A stretch of DNA of 64,000 nucleotides. It comes from Thermogutta terrifontis (lineage in GTDB: Bacteria > Planctomycetota > Planctomycetia > Pirellulales > Thermoguttaceae). Where the stretch lies: the NCBI RefSeq assembly GCF_002277955.1, contig NZ_CP018477.1:1798001-1862000 (forward strand), given 5' to 3'. Below the pieces are notes generated by a model, which saw nothing but the letters and a program-made list of their open reading frames with translations, did not search any database and was not told the DNA's origin. Positions 8,010 through 21,201 of the stretch are shown one piece after another. Position 1 is the stretch's first letter. Each line of letters starts with the position of its first letter. The position numbers and the translations under genes are program-made.

Positions 8010-8884
8010 AAGGCGGCTCCGTCAGGAAAACCGTAATGCACATGCGGTATTTTTCGTTTAATAAGAGATACGATTTTCGTCCTATTATGTTCCCTCCGGA
8101 AGTATGGGGGCAGATGGACCTAAGGCTGATTCCTGCGTCGCCGCGTGGAAGAATTATCGTCCATTCAGCGGGTAGGCGGGAAGGCTGGGATGGCTATCGG
8201 CGCGCCAGACGGCTCGGTCGCACCAGCTAGATTTCCATTATTGGTCCGATTTTTGTGCGATGAGCCTGGCAGGTGGTCCAGGGGGCATATTGATTTGTGG
8301 AAGCTGCCGCTGTCTGGGGGCGAACGAGGGGGCAAAACCCTGTCCTCGCCGTGTTTTCGCCAATAAGGGACGCCGATCGCGGCAAGGTTTGGAGGTGGAG
8401 GACATTCAGTCCGGAGGCACGCTGCTGTCTCGTGTTTAGCCCGCCGTGGGGGCGATTCATGGATTGCCCCGGCAAGACGTTGGACCTGTTACTTTTCCCG
8501 GATGTTAACGAAAAATCGGGGCAAGTCCGTTGGAAAAACGTGTTGACGCCCAGCCGTGTTGGTGCTAAGTTGCGAATTCGTGTGAAGTTGTGATGCAAAG
8601 TGCCGTTTTTCGGACACGGTTGGCAGATCATCTTCACAACAGGGCGTGACGAAAAGCCTACAATAAAAGTAGGATTTGGCGGATTTTTATCTTAGGGAGC
8701 TTTTTGGCGCGGCTTTTGCATCAGCCTGCCAGACTGCGCGAAATCTCTGCCTTGTGATACAATCGGGGCGCGGACCGTGCCTGTTGGTCAGAGGACGCGT
8801 AGCCGGCGCAGGTTCGTCTGGAAAGCCTGACCCGGAACGAGTACTTCAAGCAAGCAACCAAAGAAAGAATTTCCGTATAAAGCC
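8010..8884. other. Long intergenic region upstream of secA
   Basis: 875 bp between the divergent Nif3-like gene and secA. Several short overlapping open frames exist (for example 8227-8637 on the minus strand), but none has a family signature or a good ribosome site. It holds a copy of the dispersed palindrome (8448-8483) and a candidate secA promoter with TACAAT at 8758-8763. Nothing else was recognised. Confidence 0.5.
8448..8483 (+). repeat. AATTCATGAATT palindrome family, copy c
   Basis: GGGGCGATTCATGGATTGCCCC followed by a tail GGCAAGACGTTGG. It has a mutated centre (CATGGATT) but the flanking GGGGC/GCCCC arms are kept. It is intergenic, upstream of secA. Confidence 0.65.
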
Positions 8885-12586
<3,702 letters not shown>

Positions 12587-12709
12587 GAATATGCCCACGT
12601 GCGGTGATGATCGGGGCACCAGTCGCGGCTTCTCGATCAGACTAAAATGGAATCGAAATTGAGCGGGGTATTTTGATGTGACCACGGTTTGCGGGGAAAG
12701 GAGGCCCCG

Positions 12710-14128
12710 ATGATCTCATTCATGGATCTTGCCTACCTTGCCGGGTTAGGCCTGCTGTCGCCGATCTGGGTTTGGCGACTGTTGAGGCATCCCCAGAAGT
12801 ATCGGCAGGGATGGCGGGCCAAGCTGTGGGGCGACGTGCCTCCGCGAGAAAATGCTCAACCATGCCTGTGGTTCCATGCGGTGAGCGTCGGGGAAGTCAA
12901 TCTCCTGAGACCACTCCTGGTCGAGGTCCAGCGCCGACTCCCGCATGTGGATATTCGACTCAGCACCACAACCCGCAGCGGCTTCGAAGTCGCAAACAAA
13001 AAGTACGCGGAATTGGCCCCCTTTTTTACACCTTTCGATTGGAGCTGGGCTGTTCGCCGCGCCGTGGAGCGTATTCACCCATCGGTGCTCGTTTTGACTG
13101 AGCTCGAGATCTGGCCCCAGCTCATCGCGGAGGCCAAAAACGCCGGCGCCCGGGTTGCCGTGGTTAATGGTCGCCTGAGTGACCGGAGCTTTCGCGGTTA
13201 TCGAGCGGCCATGCCGTTTCTGAGATCAACCTTTCAGAAACTTGATACGGTCGCCGCCCAGGATCAGCGTACAGCCAAGCGATTCATCGCCTTGGGTGTG
13301 CCCCCTGACCGGGTGTTTGTCACGGGATCGTTGAAATTCGACGGCGCCGAGTGTGATCGCGGCAATCCCCACACTCAGTCGCTACGGGAACTGGCGCGGA
13401 TAGCTCGCGACGAAACGGTGTTTCTGGCAGGGAGTACCCAGGAGGGCGAGGAGGCCGCCGCACTGGAGGTGTTTCGGCGATTAGCGCCGACTTTTCCGCA
13501 CCTGCGACTCATCCTCGTGCCACGCCATCCAGAGCGGTTCGACAGTGTCGCCGAGTTGCTTCGCGCAAGTGGTCTGCCGTGGCTGCGACGTTCCGAGCTT
13601 GCTCCGGACCGTTCTCTGCCGGTGCATTGGCCCCATGGACAGCAAACAGAAGCCGAACCGGCGTTCGACCGTCGAAGTCACCTTCACATATCATCTGGGT
13701 CGCCGCGGAGTTGTTCGTTGCGGCCTATCATCCTGGTGGATACCGTGGGAGAATTGAGTGCCTGGTGGGGCCTGGCGGATATCGCGTTTGTGGGAGGAAG
13801 CTTCGGGAACCGAGGGGGCCAGAACATGCTGGAACCGGCTGGCTACGGGGCCGCGGTCAGCTTTGGTCCCAACACGTGGAATTTTCGGGACATTGTGAAA
13901 TCGCTGCTGGAGGCGGAGGCCGCCGTCGTCGTGCACGATGCCCGGGAGCTCGAAGCTTTTGTCCGGCGGTGCCTGGAAGATCCCACTTACGCCAATGAAC
14001 TCGGCCAGCGGGCACAAAATCTGGTTCTTTCGCACCGGGGGGCCACCACAAAAACCTTCGAAATCCTGCGACGCTTGCTGTTTGCGGAAGAAAAGGAAGC
14101 CGGTTTCACACTTCGGCGTTCGGCGTGA
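12710..14128 (+). CDS. waaA: 3-deoxy-D-manno-octulosonic acid transferase (KdtA/WaaA)
   Basis: This 472-residue protein transfers Kdo from CMP-Kdo to lipid A precursor at the inner membrane. ATG 12710 has AAAGGAGG upstream, which excludes the earlier in-frame TTG at 12689. An N-terminal hydrophobic anchor (about residues 5-22) precedes FHAVSVGEVNLLRPL, TTTRSGFEVA and the catalytic region LTELEIWPQLI, whose first Glu is the known base in WaaA. The C-terminal half has FVTGSLKFD, LVPRHPERF, DTVGELSAWWGLADIAFVGGSF and GGQNMLEPA, all typical of the GT30 family. It is the next gene after secA. It implies Kdo-containing lipopolysaccharide and hence a Gram-negative outer membrane. Confidence 0.95.
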   Translation: MISFMDLAYLAGLGLLSPIWVWRLLRHPQKYRQGWRAKLWGDVPPRENAQPCLWFHAVSVGEVNLLRPLLVEVQRRLPHVDIRLSTTTRSGFEVANKKYAELAPFFTPFDWSWAVRRAVERIHPSVLVLTELEIWPQLIAEAKNAGARVAVVNGRLSDRSFRGYRAAMPFLRSTFQKLDTVAAQDQRTAKRFIALGVPPDRVFVTGSLKFDGAECDRGNPHTQSLRELARIARDETVFLAGSTQEGEEAAALEVFRRLAPTFPHLRLILVPRHPERFDSVAELLRASGLPWLRRSELAPDRSLPVHWPHGQQTEAEPAFDRRSHLHISSGSPRSCSLRPIILVDTVGELSAWWGLADIAFVGGSFGNRGGQNMLEPAGYGAAVSFGPNTWNFRDIVKSLLEAEAAVVVHDARELEAFVRRCLEDPTYANELGQRAQNLVLSHRGATTKTFEILRRLLFAEEKEAGFTLRRSA

Positions 14129-14172
14129 AGAAAGGGCAGCAGGGTTGCGGTAGCAAAAACATTTGCGGTCAA

Positions 14173-14586
14173 TCAGCCCACCTTTGACTCGCTCGCTTCG
14201 AATTCCTTGCGGACCTCCTCCGGCACCGGTTGCACCTGTCCAGAACGATCGACAATCGCCAGCGTCACATTCCCGCGGCAAAGAAGGTCTCCATCACGGT
14301 ACAGCAGGTATTCATGTTCAATTTTGTACGCCGTGACGCGTTTGACGATGGTTCGTAATCGCAGGAGGTCGTCGTACCGAGCCGGCTGGTAATAGCGGCA
14401 TTCTGCGTGCACCACGACCACGTACAGCCCCCGTTCTTCCCACTGGCGGTAGTTTCCTCCGGAGGCGCGGAGCAACTCGGTCCGTCCCATCTCGAAATAA
14501 ATGAAAACCCGGCTATGGTGCAAAAACCCCATCGGATCGCACTCGGGATACCGCACCCGGATTTCAATTTCATGTTCCCGAAGCAT
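14173..14586 (-). CDS. Acyl-CoA thioesterase of the YbgC/4HBT hot-dog family
   Basis: The 137-residue single hot-dog protein has the signature VRYPECDPMGFLHHSRVFIY, including the conserved Asp and the Tyr-rich segment, and FEMGRTELLRASGG, as in YbgC and 4-hydroxybenzoyl-CoA thioesterases. Further on, CRYYQPARYDDLLRLRT and KIEHEYLLYR complete the fold. The start at ATG 14586 is preferred because AAGGA lies six to ten bases upstream; an ATG at 14610 in the same frame is possible. It is convergent with the Kdo transferase gene, 44 bp away. YbgC-type enzymes hydrolyse short or long acyl-CoAs and are often linked to envelope lipid turnover. The real substrate is not decided by sequence. Confidence 0.9.
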   Translation of the reverse strand: MLREHEIEIRVRYPECDPMGFLHHSRVFIYFEMGRTELLRASGGNYRQWEERGLYVVVVHAECRYYQPARYDDLLRLRTIVKRVTAYKIEHEYLLYRDGDLLCRGNVTLAIVDRSGQVQPVPEEVRKEFEASESKVG

Positions 14587-14670
14587 GAGCGTTCCTTTTC
14601 GTCCCATCAACAGAGGTGCAATCGTCGCAGCGTACCGAGAGGCGGCTGTCTCGCAAATGGCAGTGGAAGA

Positions 14671-15300
14671 TTACCGCATATCGACGGTAGCCGAAATCGC
14701 CCGGCCAGATTGATCTTCAAGTCGGCACCGGAAAGGCCCATCCTCCGGTCGCCATCCGGGGATCACGAGCATCAGGTTGCCGCGGGCATCGAGTTTGACA
14801 GCAACACGGTACTGCTTTCCGTTGCTTCCTTCGATCAACCAGAAAAACGAGCCACCTCCCGGTGCTGTTCCCCCGCGGAATTGGTAATCCACGCTGAAGC
14901 CCATCATTGTTCCTTCCGGGCCCGTCATCGGCAGGGCCACGGCAGCGGAGAGCTGGACAGGGAGATCGGTCGGGTTGACGGGGCTGATCGGGGAGGCCCT
15001 CGAGGTTTGGCCACCAGAGGGCGGAGAGCCAGACAAAGGCTGGGGTAATGCCGCTGGGGAATTCGCGGCCGCCAGGTCCCCTGCTGGACCAGCAGGTGTC
15101 ACCGCGGATTGTGGGGGTGGCGGAGCAATTTGCGGGGTTGTTTCACCTGTCACGCCCGATGTGTGACTGGCGATCGCCGGCGGCGGGGACGGCTTTTGCG
15201 GTGTCACGCGAAAGGCCGAGTCGTCCGCACCCTTCATGCATCCGTCTGCAAGCCCCAGCAGGCTGACAGCAAGGTAAAGCCAGTTCTTCTTTACTGACAT
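14671..15300 (-). CDS. Putative lipoprotein, proline-rich
   Basis: The frame stays open upstream to 15414, but MSVKKNWLYLAVSLLGLADGC at 15300 is a typical lipoprotein signal: two Lys, a hydrophobic core and a Cys at residue 21. The lipobox ADGC is unusual, with Asp at -2. Residues 25-110 are Pro/Ala/Ser/Thr-rich and probably an extended linker. The C-terminal ~90 residues form a compact domain with MGFSVDYQFRGG, FFWLIEGSNGKQYRV and MLVIPGWRPEDGPFRC, perhaps a small beta-sandwich. I do not recognise a family. Its neighbour downstream on the same strand is the thioesterase gene, 84 bp away. Confidence 0.65.
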   Translation of the reverse strand: MSVKKNWLYLAVSLLGLADGCMKGADDSAFRVTPQKPSPPPAIASHTSGVTGETTPQIAPPPPQSAVTPAGPAGDLAAANSPAALPQPLSGSPPSGGQTSRASPISPVNPTDLPVQLSAAVALPMTGPEGTMMGFSVDYQFRGGTAPGGGSFFWLIEGSNGKQYRVAVKLDARGNLMLVIPGWRPEDGPFRCRLEDQSGRAISATVDMR

Positions 15301-15676
15301 GGTCAGCACCATTCGCGCTTGTGCCAGAGTAAAGGAACGGCCGACAGCCACTTTTATCAAAGGTTGGCGTAACATTCCGGCCACGATTTCAGTGTACGTC
15401 GATTCGGACGCCATTGGTATTCGGATGATACGCGATGCTGGAGATCAAACAGCTTGGGTGCGACTGGGGCTGGAAAGTCTCGCACGGCAGCGAAAGAAAA
15501 CCGCCTGAAATTTTGAACAATGTGCCAGGCGAAAGCAAAAGGCGATCGAAATTGCCGAACCACTTTCCTGGCAATGAGTTGCGTCTTTTTCCGGGCAGAC
15601 CGGCCGTGGGGACTCGAAAAACGTGTCGCACGCAGGTCACCATTTGATCGGCACTTACAACGACCAGGTTCGGGGC

Positions 15677-15704
15677 TTGACATCGGCCAGGATCGCGGTA
15701 AACT
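15677..15704 (+). promoter_or_regulatory. Candidate sigma-70-type promoter
   Basis: A perfect TTGACA at 15677-15682, a 16-bp spacer and TAAACT at 15699-15704 point toward nrdJ. A transcript from here would have a 5' leader of about 450 nt before the nrdJ start. This is a sequence match only. Confidence 0.45.
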
Positions 15705-16041
15705 CTTACGCTATGTTGTGCATGCATTGACCATTGAATACAATAGATAGTGGCGAGATTACTTTGGCTTCGGCTATTACCCGCGGATGTTTGCTTTCCC
15801 CCCACAGGATGGGGTGATGCAACGAAGCTGATTGACCCAGGGGAGGCTGCGGCGTTTTGGATGAATTGGAACTGGATAGGATGGGTGGGCTCCGGATATG
15901 TGAGCGATCTTTTCAAACTGCGTAAGAATTGACACCGGAGCCGCATCGGTTGACTGGCAGGGCTTTTTGGCTGAAAGGTGCTCTCATCCGTGAAAGCAGT
16001 TTTCGGTGACCAATCGGTGGGGTTGAAGAGGCCGAGGGGAC

Positions 16042-16094
16042 AGTGTACATTAGTACACTTGCATGCACGGACTCAACATACAAGTGTGTGGTTG
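16042..16094 (+). promoter_or_regulatory. Inverted repeats upstream of nrdJ, possible operator
   Basis: AGTGTAC-ATTA-GTACACT (16042-16059) is a perfect 7-bp inverted repeat. Overlapping it, ACACTTG and CAAGTGT, 19 bases apart, form a second perfect 7-bp inverted repeat. The half-site order (GTGT...ACAC) is the reverse of the classical NrdR box, so identity of the regulator is unknown. Confidence 0.4.
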
Positions 16095-16168
16095 TGCGGC
16101 GGCTGGCCGGAATCGCTCGGTGCGACCGCGAGGTATCAGGAAAACCCAAGCATCAGGAGGTGACTGCG

Positions 16169-19159
16169 ATGGCACAGGAAAATCACGCTGCCCTTTCGCA
16201 TAACTCGGTCGTCGAAAACAATGCACCAGTTCGGCCGGGGATTCGCGGGATCAGGATTGATCCTGTCTTTTGCCCTCCCGACGTTTCATCGCCGTTCGAT
16301 ACCGTCAAATGGACGCGTCGGACCGCTGTCATCAAAAGTGACACGGGAGGGGTCCATTTTGAACAGCCGGATTGTGAAGTGCCAGAGACGTGGAGCCAGC
16401 TGGCCACGAACATTGTCGCCAGCAAGTATTTTTACGGAGAGCTCGGCACGCCGCAGCGGGAATCCAGCGTACGGCAACTGATCCACCGTGTGTGCCGCAC
16501 GATTGCCGATTGGGGAATCGCGGACGGGTATTTCGCCTCAGCGGAAGATGGAGAGCGGTTCTATCGCGAACTGGTCTGGTTGTGCCTGCATCAGTACGCG
16601 GCTTTTAACTCCCCGGTCTGGTTCAACGTGGGACTGTACCATCAGTACGGAATTAAGGGGGCCACATGCAACTGGCGATGGGATGCCAAAGAGGGCAGGG
16701 CTGTGCAGCCGGAAAACCCCTACGAGTATCCTCAGTCTTCCGCCTGCTTTATCCAAAGTGTGCAGGACAATATGGAAGACATCATGGAGCTGGCCCGAAG
16801 CGAAGCCATGCTTTTTAAGTTCGGCTCCGGAACGGGGACCGACCTCTCCACCCTCCGATCGTGTCGGGAAAAGCTCTCAGGCGGTGGCAAGCCCTCGGGG
16901 CCGCTTTCCTTCATGCGGGTGTACGATCAAATCGCCGCTGTGGTGAAAAGCGGAGGAAAAACCCGGCGAGCGGCGAAGATGCAGTCCCTCAAGGTGACGC
17001 ATCCGGACATCCTGGAATTCATCGAGTGCAAGGCCAAGGAGGAGAAGAAGGCACGCATCCTCATTCAGAACGGCTATACACCCGAGGAGGCCTACAGCTC
17101 GGTGCTTTTCCAGAATGCCAATTTGTCGGTCCGCGTCACTGATGAATTTATGGAAGCGGTGGAGGCAGACCGGGAATGGGTCACCCATTGGGTGACCGAT
17201 CCGACTCGCGAAGGTCCTCGCTACCGGGCGCGGGAGTTGATGCAAAAGATGGCCGAATCTGCCTGGAGCTGTGGTGACCCCGGCGTCCAGTACGACACCA
17301 CTATCAATCGCTGGAACACCTGCCCGAATTCGGGCCGAATCAATGCCTCGAATCCCTGTTCCGAGTACATGTTCCTCGACGATACGGCGTGCAATCTGGC
17401 CAGCATCAACCTCATGAAGTTCCGGCGCGAGGATGGCACGTTTGACGCCGATCGTTTCGTCGCAGCCTGCCGGGTTATCTTCATCGCCCAGGAAATTCTC
17501 GTTGATCACTCGAGCTATCCAACGGCGAAGATCGCCAGGAACAGCCATCTGTTCCGACCGATCGGTTTGGGTTATTCCAACCTGGGCAGTCTGATTATGG
17601 CATCTGGCCTGCCCTATGATTCGGACGAAGCCCGCGGGCTGTGCGGTGCCATCACGGCCCTCATGCACGGGGCAGCCTGTCGGACGAGCACAGAATTGGC
17701 GGCGGCCGTGGGGCCGTTTGCGGAATTCGAGAAAAACCGGGAGCCGATGCTGCGGGTGATGGAACGCCACTGGGAAAAGGTGGAGGAGCTGGAACACGCT
17801 CCGGAATACCTCAAGAACGCCGCCCGAAAACTGTGGGATGAGGTTCTTGCCAACGGCAGGCGGTATGGATTCCGCAACGCGCAAATGACGGTGCTTGCGC
17901 CCACAGGCACGATCAGCTTCATGATGGATTGCGACACAACCGGTATCGAGCCGGATTTCGCGCTGGTTAAATACAAGCAACTGGCTGGTGGTGGCACATT
18001 GAAGATCGTCAATCAGACCGTTCCCCTGGCTCTGAAGACTCTGGGCTACTCAGAAGAACAGATCCGCGAGATCGTGGCGTTTATCGATAAGCACGACACC
18101 ATCGAAGGGGCCCCTCATTTGAAGGCCGAACACCTGCCCGTTTTCGACTGTGCCACTCCACCACCAGGTGGGAAGCGGTACATCCACTGGAAGGCGCACA
18201 TTCTGATGATGGCGGCCGCCCAGCCGTTCCTTTCGGGAGCAATCTCCAAGACCGTCAACATGCCCCGCGATGTGAAGCCCGAGGACATCGCCAACGCGTA
18301 CATGGAAGGTTGGCGGTTGGGACTGAAAGCTCTGGCGGTCTATCGAGACGGCTCCAAGGAAGTGCAGCCGCTGGTCTCGAAGGCGTCTACCGAAAAAACC
18401 ACGCAAGCGGTGCCGGCACCTCGGCGCGAACGGCTGCCCGACACACGACGATCCATCACCCACAAATTCTCGGTCAACGGACATGAGGGCTACATTACGG
18501 TGGGGCTTTATCCGGATGGTCGTCCGGGCGAGCTCTTCATCACCATGGCCAAAGAAGGGAGCACCATCGGTGGGTTGATGGATTGCTTCGGGACGGCGGT
18601 ATCGATGAGCCTCCAGTATGGTGTGCCGCTGGAAGTGTACGTCAACAAGTTTTCCTACACCCGGTTTGAGCCGATGGGCTTCACAACGAATCCGGAAATC
18701 CGGACTGCGACGAGTATCGTCGATTACATCTTTCGCTGGCTGGGCATGACATTTCTTCCCGGCTATAGAGAAAAGCTCAAAAGTTCCCAGCACGTTTTGG
18801 AACGGCTGACACCTGCTCCGGAACCCGCGACGGGTGGGAGTAACGGGGCTTCTAAGGCGGAAGCACCATCAACGTCCGGGGGTGGAGAACGGCGGAGTGA
18901 CCCCTGGGAGTCGCTGGGCGGACCACTTCCCGAGCGGCTGGCCTCCCTCGCGGCGACGCTGACACAGCCTTCGTCCGCCGGCAACGGGCAGCTTCATGGC
19001 GCCAAGCCGGCTGTGCAACCTGCGGCAACGGCGACGCTGGAGAGCTATCTTCCGTTCCAGGACGACGGGCCTCCGTGCGATCTGTGCGGTGCCATCACCC
19101 GCCGGGCCGGCTCTTGCCACGTTTGTCCAAACTGTGGGCACAGCTTGGGCTGCTCGTGA
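16169..19159 (+). CDS. nrdJ: Adenosylcobalamin-dependent (class II) ribonucleoside-diphosphate reductase
   Basis: This 996-residue enzyme reduces ribonucleotides to deoxyribonucleotides using adenosylcobalamin radicals. ATG 16169, eight bases after AGGAGGTG, is chosen over the open frame reaching back to 16043. Motifs in order: FNSPVWFNVG, SACFIQSV, FKFGSGTGTDLS, LKVTHPDILEFIECKA, CNPSGRINASNPCSEY-type active-site region (NPCSEYMFLDDTACNLAS near residue 396), LAPTGTISFMMDCDTTGIEP and KTVNMP. The C-terminus holds paired cysteines, CDLC and CHVCPNCGHSLGC (about 970-996), serving as zinc site or redox shuttle. No small subunit gene is near, as expected for class II. The enzyme is oxygen-independent but requires B12. 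Confidence 0.97.
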   Translation: MAQENHAALSHNSVVENNAPVRPGIRGIRIDPVFCPPDVSSPFDTVKWTRRTAVIKSDTGGVHFEQPDCEVPETWSQLATNIVASKYFYGELGTPQRESSVRQLIHRVCRTIADWGIADGYFASAEDGERFYRELVWLCLHQYAAFNSPVWFNVGLYHQYGIKGATCNWRWDAKEGRAVQPENPYEYPQSSACFIQSVQDNMEDIMELARSEAMLFKFGSGTGTDLSTLRSCREKLSGGGKPSGPLSFMRVYDQIAAVVKSGGKTRRAAKMQSLKVTHPDILEFIECKAKEEKKARILIQNGYTPEEAYSSVLFQNANLSVRVTDEFMEAVEADREWVTHWVTDPTREGPRYRARELMQKMAESAWSCGDPGVQYDTTINRWNTCPNSGRINASNPCSEYMFLDDTACNLASINLMKFRREDGTFDADRFVAACRVIFIAQEILVDHSSYPTAKIARNSHLFRPIGLGYSNLGSLIMASGLPYDSDEARGLCGAITALMHGAACRTSTELAAAVGPFAEFEKNREPMLRVMERHWEKVEELEHAPEYLKNAARKLWDEVLANGRRYGFRNAQMTVLAPTGTISFMMDCDTTGIEPDFALVKYKQLAGGGTLKIVNQTVPLALKTLGYSEEQIREIVAFIDKHDTIEGAPHLKAEHLPVFDCATPPPGGKRYIHWKAHILMMAAAQPFLSGAISKTVNMPRDVKPEDIANAYMEGWRLGLKALAVYRDGSKEVQPLVSKASTEKTTQAVPAPRRERLPDTRRSITHKFSVNGHEGYITVGLYPDGRPGELFITMAKEGSTIGGLMDCFGTAVSMSLQYGVPLEVYVNKFSYTRFEPMGFTTNPEIRTATSIVDYIFRWLGMTFLPGYREKLKSSQHVLERLTPAPEPATGGSNGASKAEAPSTSGGGERRSDPWESLGGPLPERLASLAATLTQPSSAGNGQLHGAKPAVQPAATATLESYLPFQDDGPPCDLCGAITRRAGSCHVCPNCGHSLGCS

Positions 19160-19262
19160 CAAGGTTCGTGTGAGAAGGTTCCTGGTGTGTGCCTCGACCG
19201 CATGGTGAGGTCACCCGGGCCTGATAATCCGGCCAGGTGACTGTTGCTGTTCCCAAAATCGG

Positions 19263-19304
19263 CCCTGGCAGGTAGTCCGCCGGATTTTACCTGCCAGGGT
19301 TTTC
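19263..19304 (+). terminator. Rho-independent terminator after nrdJ
   Basis: CCCTGGCAGGTA (19263-19274) pairs perfectly with TACCTGCCAGGG (19288-19299), 12 bp, followed by TTTT. It lies between convergent nrdJ and fhs. The T-run favours the plus strand, but the stem could serve both. Confidence 0.85.
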
Positions 19305-19351
19305 ACATGGATCATCGACATCTGCACGAGGCGATGGTCGATGACGCGGCT

Positions 19352-21124
19352 TCAGAAAAGCCCGGTCACACGGCCTGTCTTTACATCCACGTCGATCCGC
19401 CGGAACGCCGGGTCCGAGCCTGTTCCTGGCATGAGCGAGATTTCACCGGCCATCGGGCAGAGAAACCGGGCGCCCCCGTAGACAAGAATGTCCTTAATGG
19501 GAAGGGTCCAGCCCTTGGGAGCTCCTTTGATGGTCGGATCGTGCGTGAGGCTGAGGTGCGTCTTGACCATCATCGTGGCAAAATCCCGGTATTTGGGGTT
19601 ATTTTCGAATTCCTTAAGTTTGGCTTCTGCCTCGCGGGAGTACTCCACACCATCGGCGCCGTACACCTCGCGGGCGATTTTCTCAATCCGTTCACTCAGG
19701 GGTGTGTCATCCTCATACAGATAGCGGAAAGAGACGGGCTGTTCACAGGCATCCAGGACGGCGTCAGCCAGTTCCAGCGCTCCTTCTCCACCGTACCGCC
19801 AGTGATTGGACACGGCGACCCTCGCACCACTTTGTTCGGCAATTCGACGCAGCAGCCGGATTTCCGCGGGGGTATCGGTTGGGAAAACGTTGATGGCCAC
19901 CACCGGGTGAACGCCCGACTTCTTCACGATATTGATATGGTGGAGGAGATTGGCGGCTCCCGCTTCGAGCCACGCTAAGTTCTCTTCGAAATATTCCTTG
20001 GGGATCGGTCGGCCGGGAGGGCAGGGCGGGGCTCCTGCTGTCACTCCATGGTGTTTCAATCCCCGTATTGTCGCTGTGATGACCGAGACATGGGGGACTT
20101 TGCCTAGGTATCGGCACTTGACATTCCAGAATTTTTCGAAGCCGATGTCCGCTCCAAATCCCGATTCGGTGATGTGATAGTCCGCCAGTTTCAGGCAGAT
20201 TTGATCGCCGATCACACTGGACTGCCCGATCGCGATATTGGCAAACGGACCAGCGTGTACAAAACAGGGCTGGCCCTCGATGGTTTGAATGAGGTTTGGA
20301 TTAATAGCGCTGCGCAACCAGGCGGTCATGGCCCCGGCCACCTCCAGGTCTTCGCACGTGATGGGACGATCCTTTTTATCGTAGGCCACGATGATCTGCC
20401 CGATACGCTGGCGAAGATCCTCGAGGCTTCGGGCCACGGCAAGGATAGCCATGACCTCGGAAGAGCTTGCGATCTGAAAGCGGCTCTGCATCATGTAGCC
20501 GTCCATCCGGCCGCCGATGCCGATGATGATATTGCGGAGCGCCTGGGCGCAGAAATCGATGACCCATCCCATTTCCACGCGGGTGGGATCGATGTTCAAG
20601 CGTCTCAGTCCCACTTTAGCCAGTCGCTCGTCGTCGTAATTGCGCTCGTGCTGGAGTCGCGCCGTAAGGGCCACCATCGCCAGATTGTGGGCATTCATGA
20701 CCGCGTTGATATCCCCGGTCAATCCCAAAGAAAACTCCGCGAGGGGGATGACCTGGGAGAGTCCCCCTCCGGCAGCCGAACCTTTAATGTTCATTGTGGG
20801 CCCTCCCGAAGGTTGGCGGATGCACGCGGTGACCCGCTTTTTCCGTCGGCCCAGTCCCTGGAGCAGCCCGATGGTGGTAGTGGATTTGCCTTCCCCGAGC
20901 GGTGTGGGGGTGATGCCTGTCACCTCGATGAACTTTCCGTCGGGGGCATCACGCAGTCGCTCCATGACTTTAAGGTAATCCACTTTGGCAATGTAATGGC
21001 CATAGGGTAGAAGCTCTTCCTTCGTCAGGCCCAGCTCTTCGCCGAGCTGGTAACACGTTTTCATCCGCGATTCGGCCTCCAGAGCGATTTCCCAATCGGG
21101 ATGTTCAGTCGGATCAAGCGGCAT
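19352..21124 (-). CDS. fhs: Formate-tetrahydrofolate ligase
   Basis: The 590-residue enzyme joins formate to tetrahydrofolate using ATP, giving 10-formyl-THF. ATG 21124 after GGGAGG is chosen; the frame open to 21499 overlaps purN and has no family match. Typical motifs: the P-loop [14 protein letters not shown] (about residue 70), [55 protein letters not shown] and a C-terminal [15 protein letters not shown]. It has the usual family length near 560-590. It follows purN by 77 bp on the same strand. PurN consumes 10-formyl-THF, so the pair forms a formate-to-purine module. Confidence 0.97.
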   Translation of the reverse strand: MPLDPTEHPDWEIALEAESRMKTCYQLGEELGLTKEELLPYGHYIAKVDYLKVMERLRDAPDGKFIEVTGITPTPLGEGKSTTTIGLLQGLGRRKKRVTACIRQPSGGPTMNIKGSAAGGGLSQVIPLAEFSLGLTGDINAVMNAHNLAMVALTARLQHERNYDDERLAKVGLRRLNIDPTRVEMGWVIDFCAQALRNIIIGIGGRMDGYMMQSRFQIASSSEVMAILAVARSLEDLRQRIGQIIVAYDKKDRPITCEDLEVAGAMTAWLRSAINPNLIQTIEGQPCFVHAGPFANIAIGQSSVIGDQICLKLADYHITESGFGADIGFEKFWNVKCRYLGKVPHVSVITATIRGLKHHGVTAGAPPCPPGRPIPKEYFEENLAWLEAGAANLLHHINIVKKSGVHPVVAINVFPTDTPAEIRLLRRIAEQSGARVAVSNHWRYGGEGALELADAVLDACEQPVSFRYLYEDDTPLSERIEKIAREVYGADGVEYSREAEAKLKEFENNPKYRDFATMMVKTHLSLTHDPTIKGAPKGWTLPIKDILVYGGARFLCPMAGEISLMPGTGSDPAFRRIDVDVKTGRVTGLF

Positions 21125-21201
21125 AGACACCCTCCCAGTTGAGCTCCCGAGATACAAATTGGAGTTGCATTTTCGGTGAAAGCAGAAAAAAGGCAGGGCG
21201 A

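Larger units (their letters stand above)
15301..16168. other. Intergenic region upstream of nrdJ
   Basis: 868 bp between the divergent lipoprotein gene and nrdJ. No frame here has a family signature. It contains a good sigma-70-like promoter (15677-15704) more than 450 bp upstream of nrdJ and inverted repeats close to the gene (16042-16094), so a long regulated leader is possible. No known riboswitch core could be matched by eye. Confidence 0.5.

Noticed and set aside
8227-8637. 136-residue minus-strand frame upstream of secA
   Set aside because: It overlaps a dispersed palindrome copy and lacks a ribosome site and any recognisable domain.
15389-15946. 185-residue minus-strand frame upstream of nrdJ
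   Set aside because: No family resemblance, no ribosome site, and it covers the candidate nrdJ leader.
15705-16020. Possible cobalamin riboswitch before nrdJ
   Set aside because: ACCCAGGGGAGGCTGC near 15837 faintly resembles a B12 box, but the other conserved core segments could not be found in order. A covariance search would decide.
16042-16094. NrdR boxes
   Set aside because: The inverted repeats have half-sites in the opposite order to the ACAC...GTGT consensus, so they are reported only as unassigned operator candidates.
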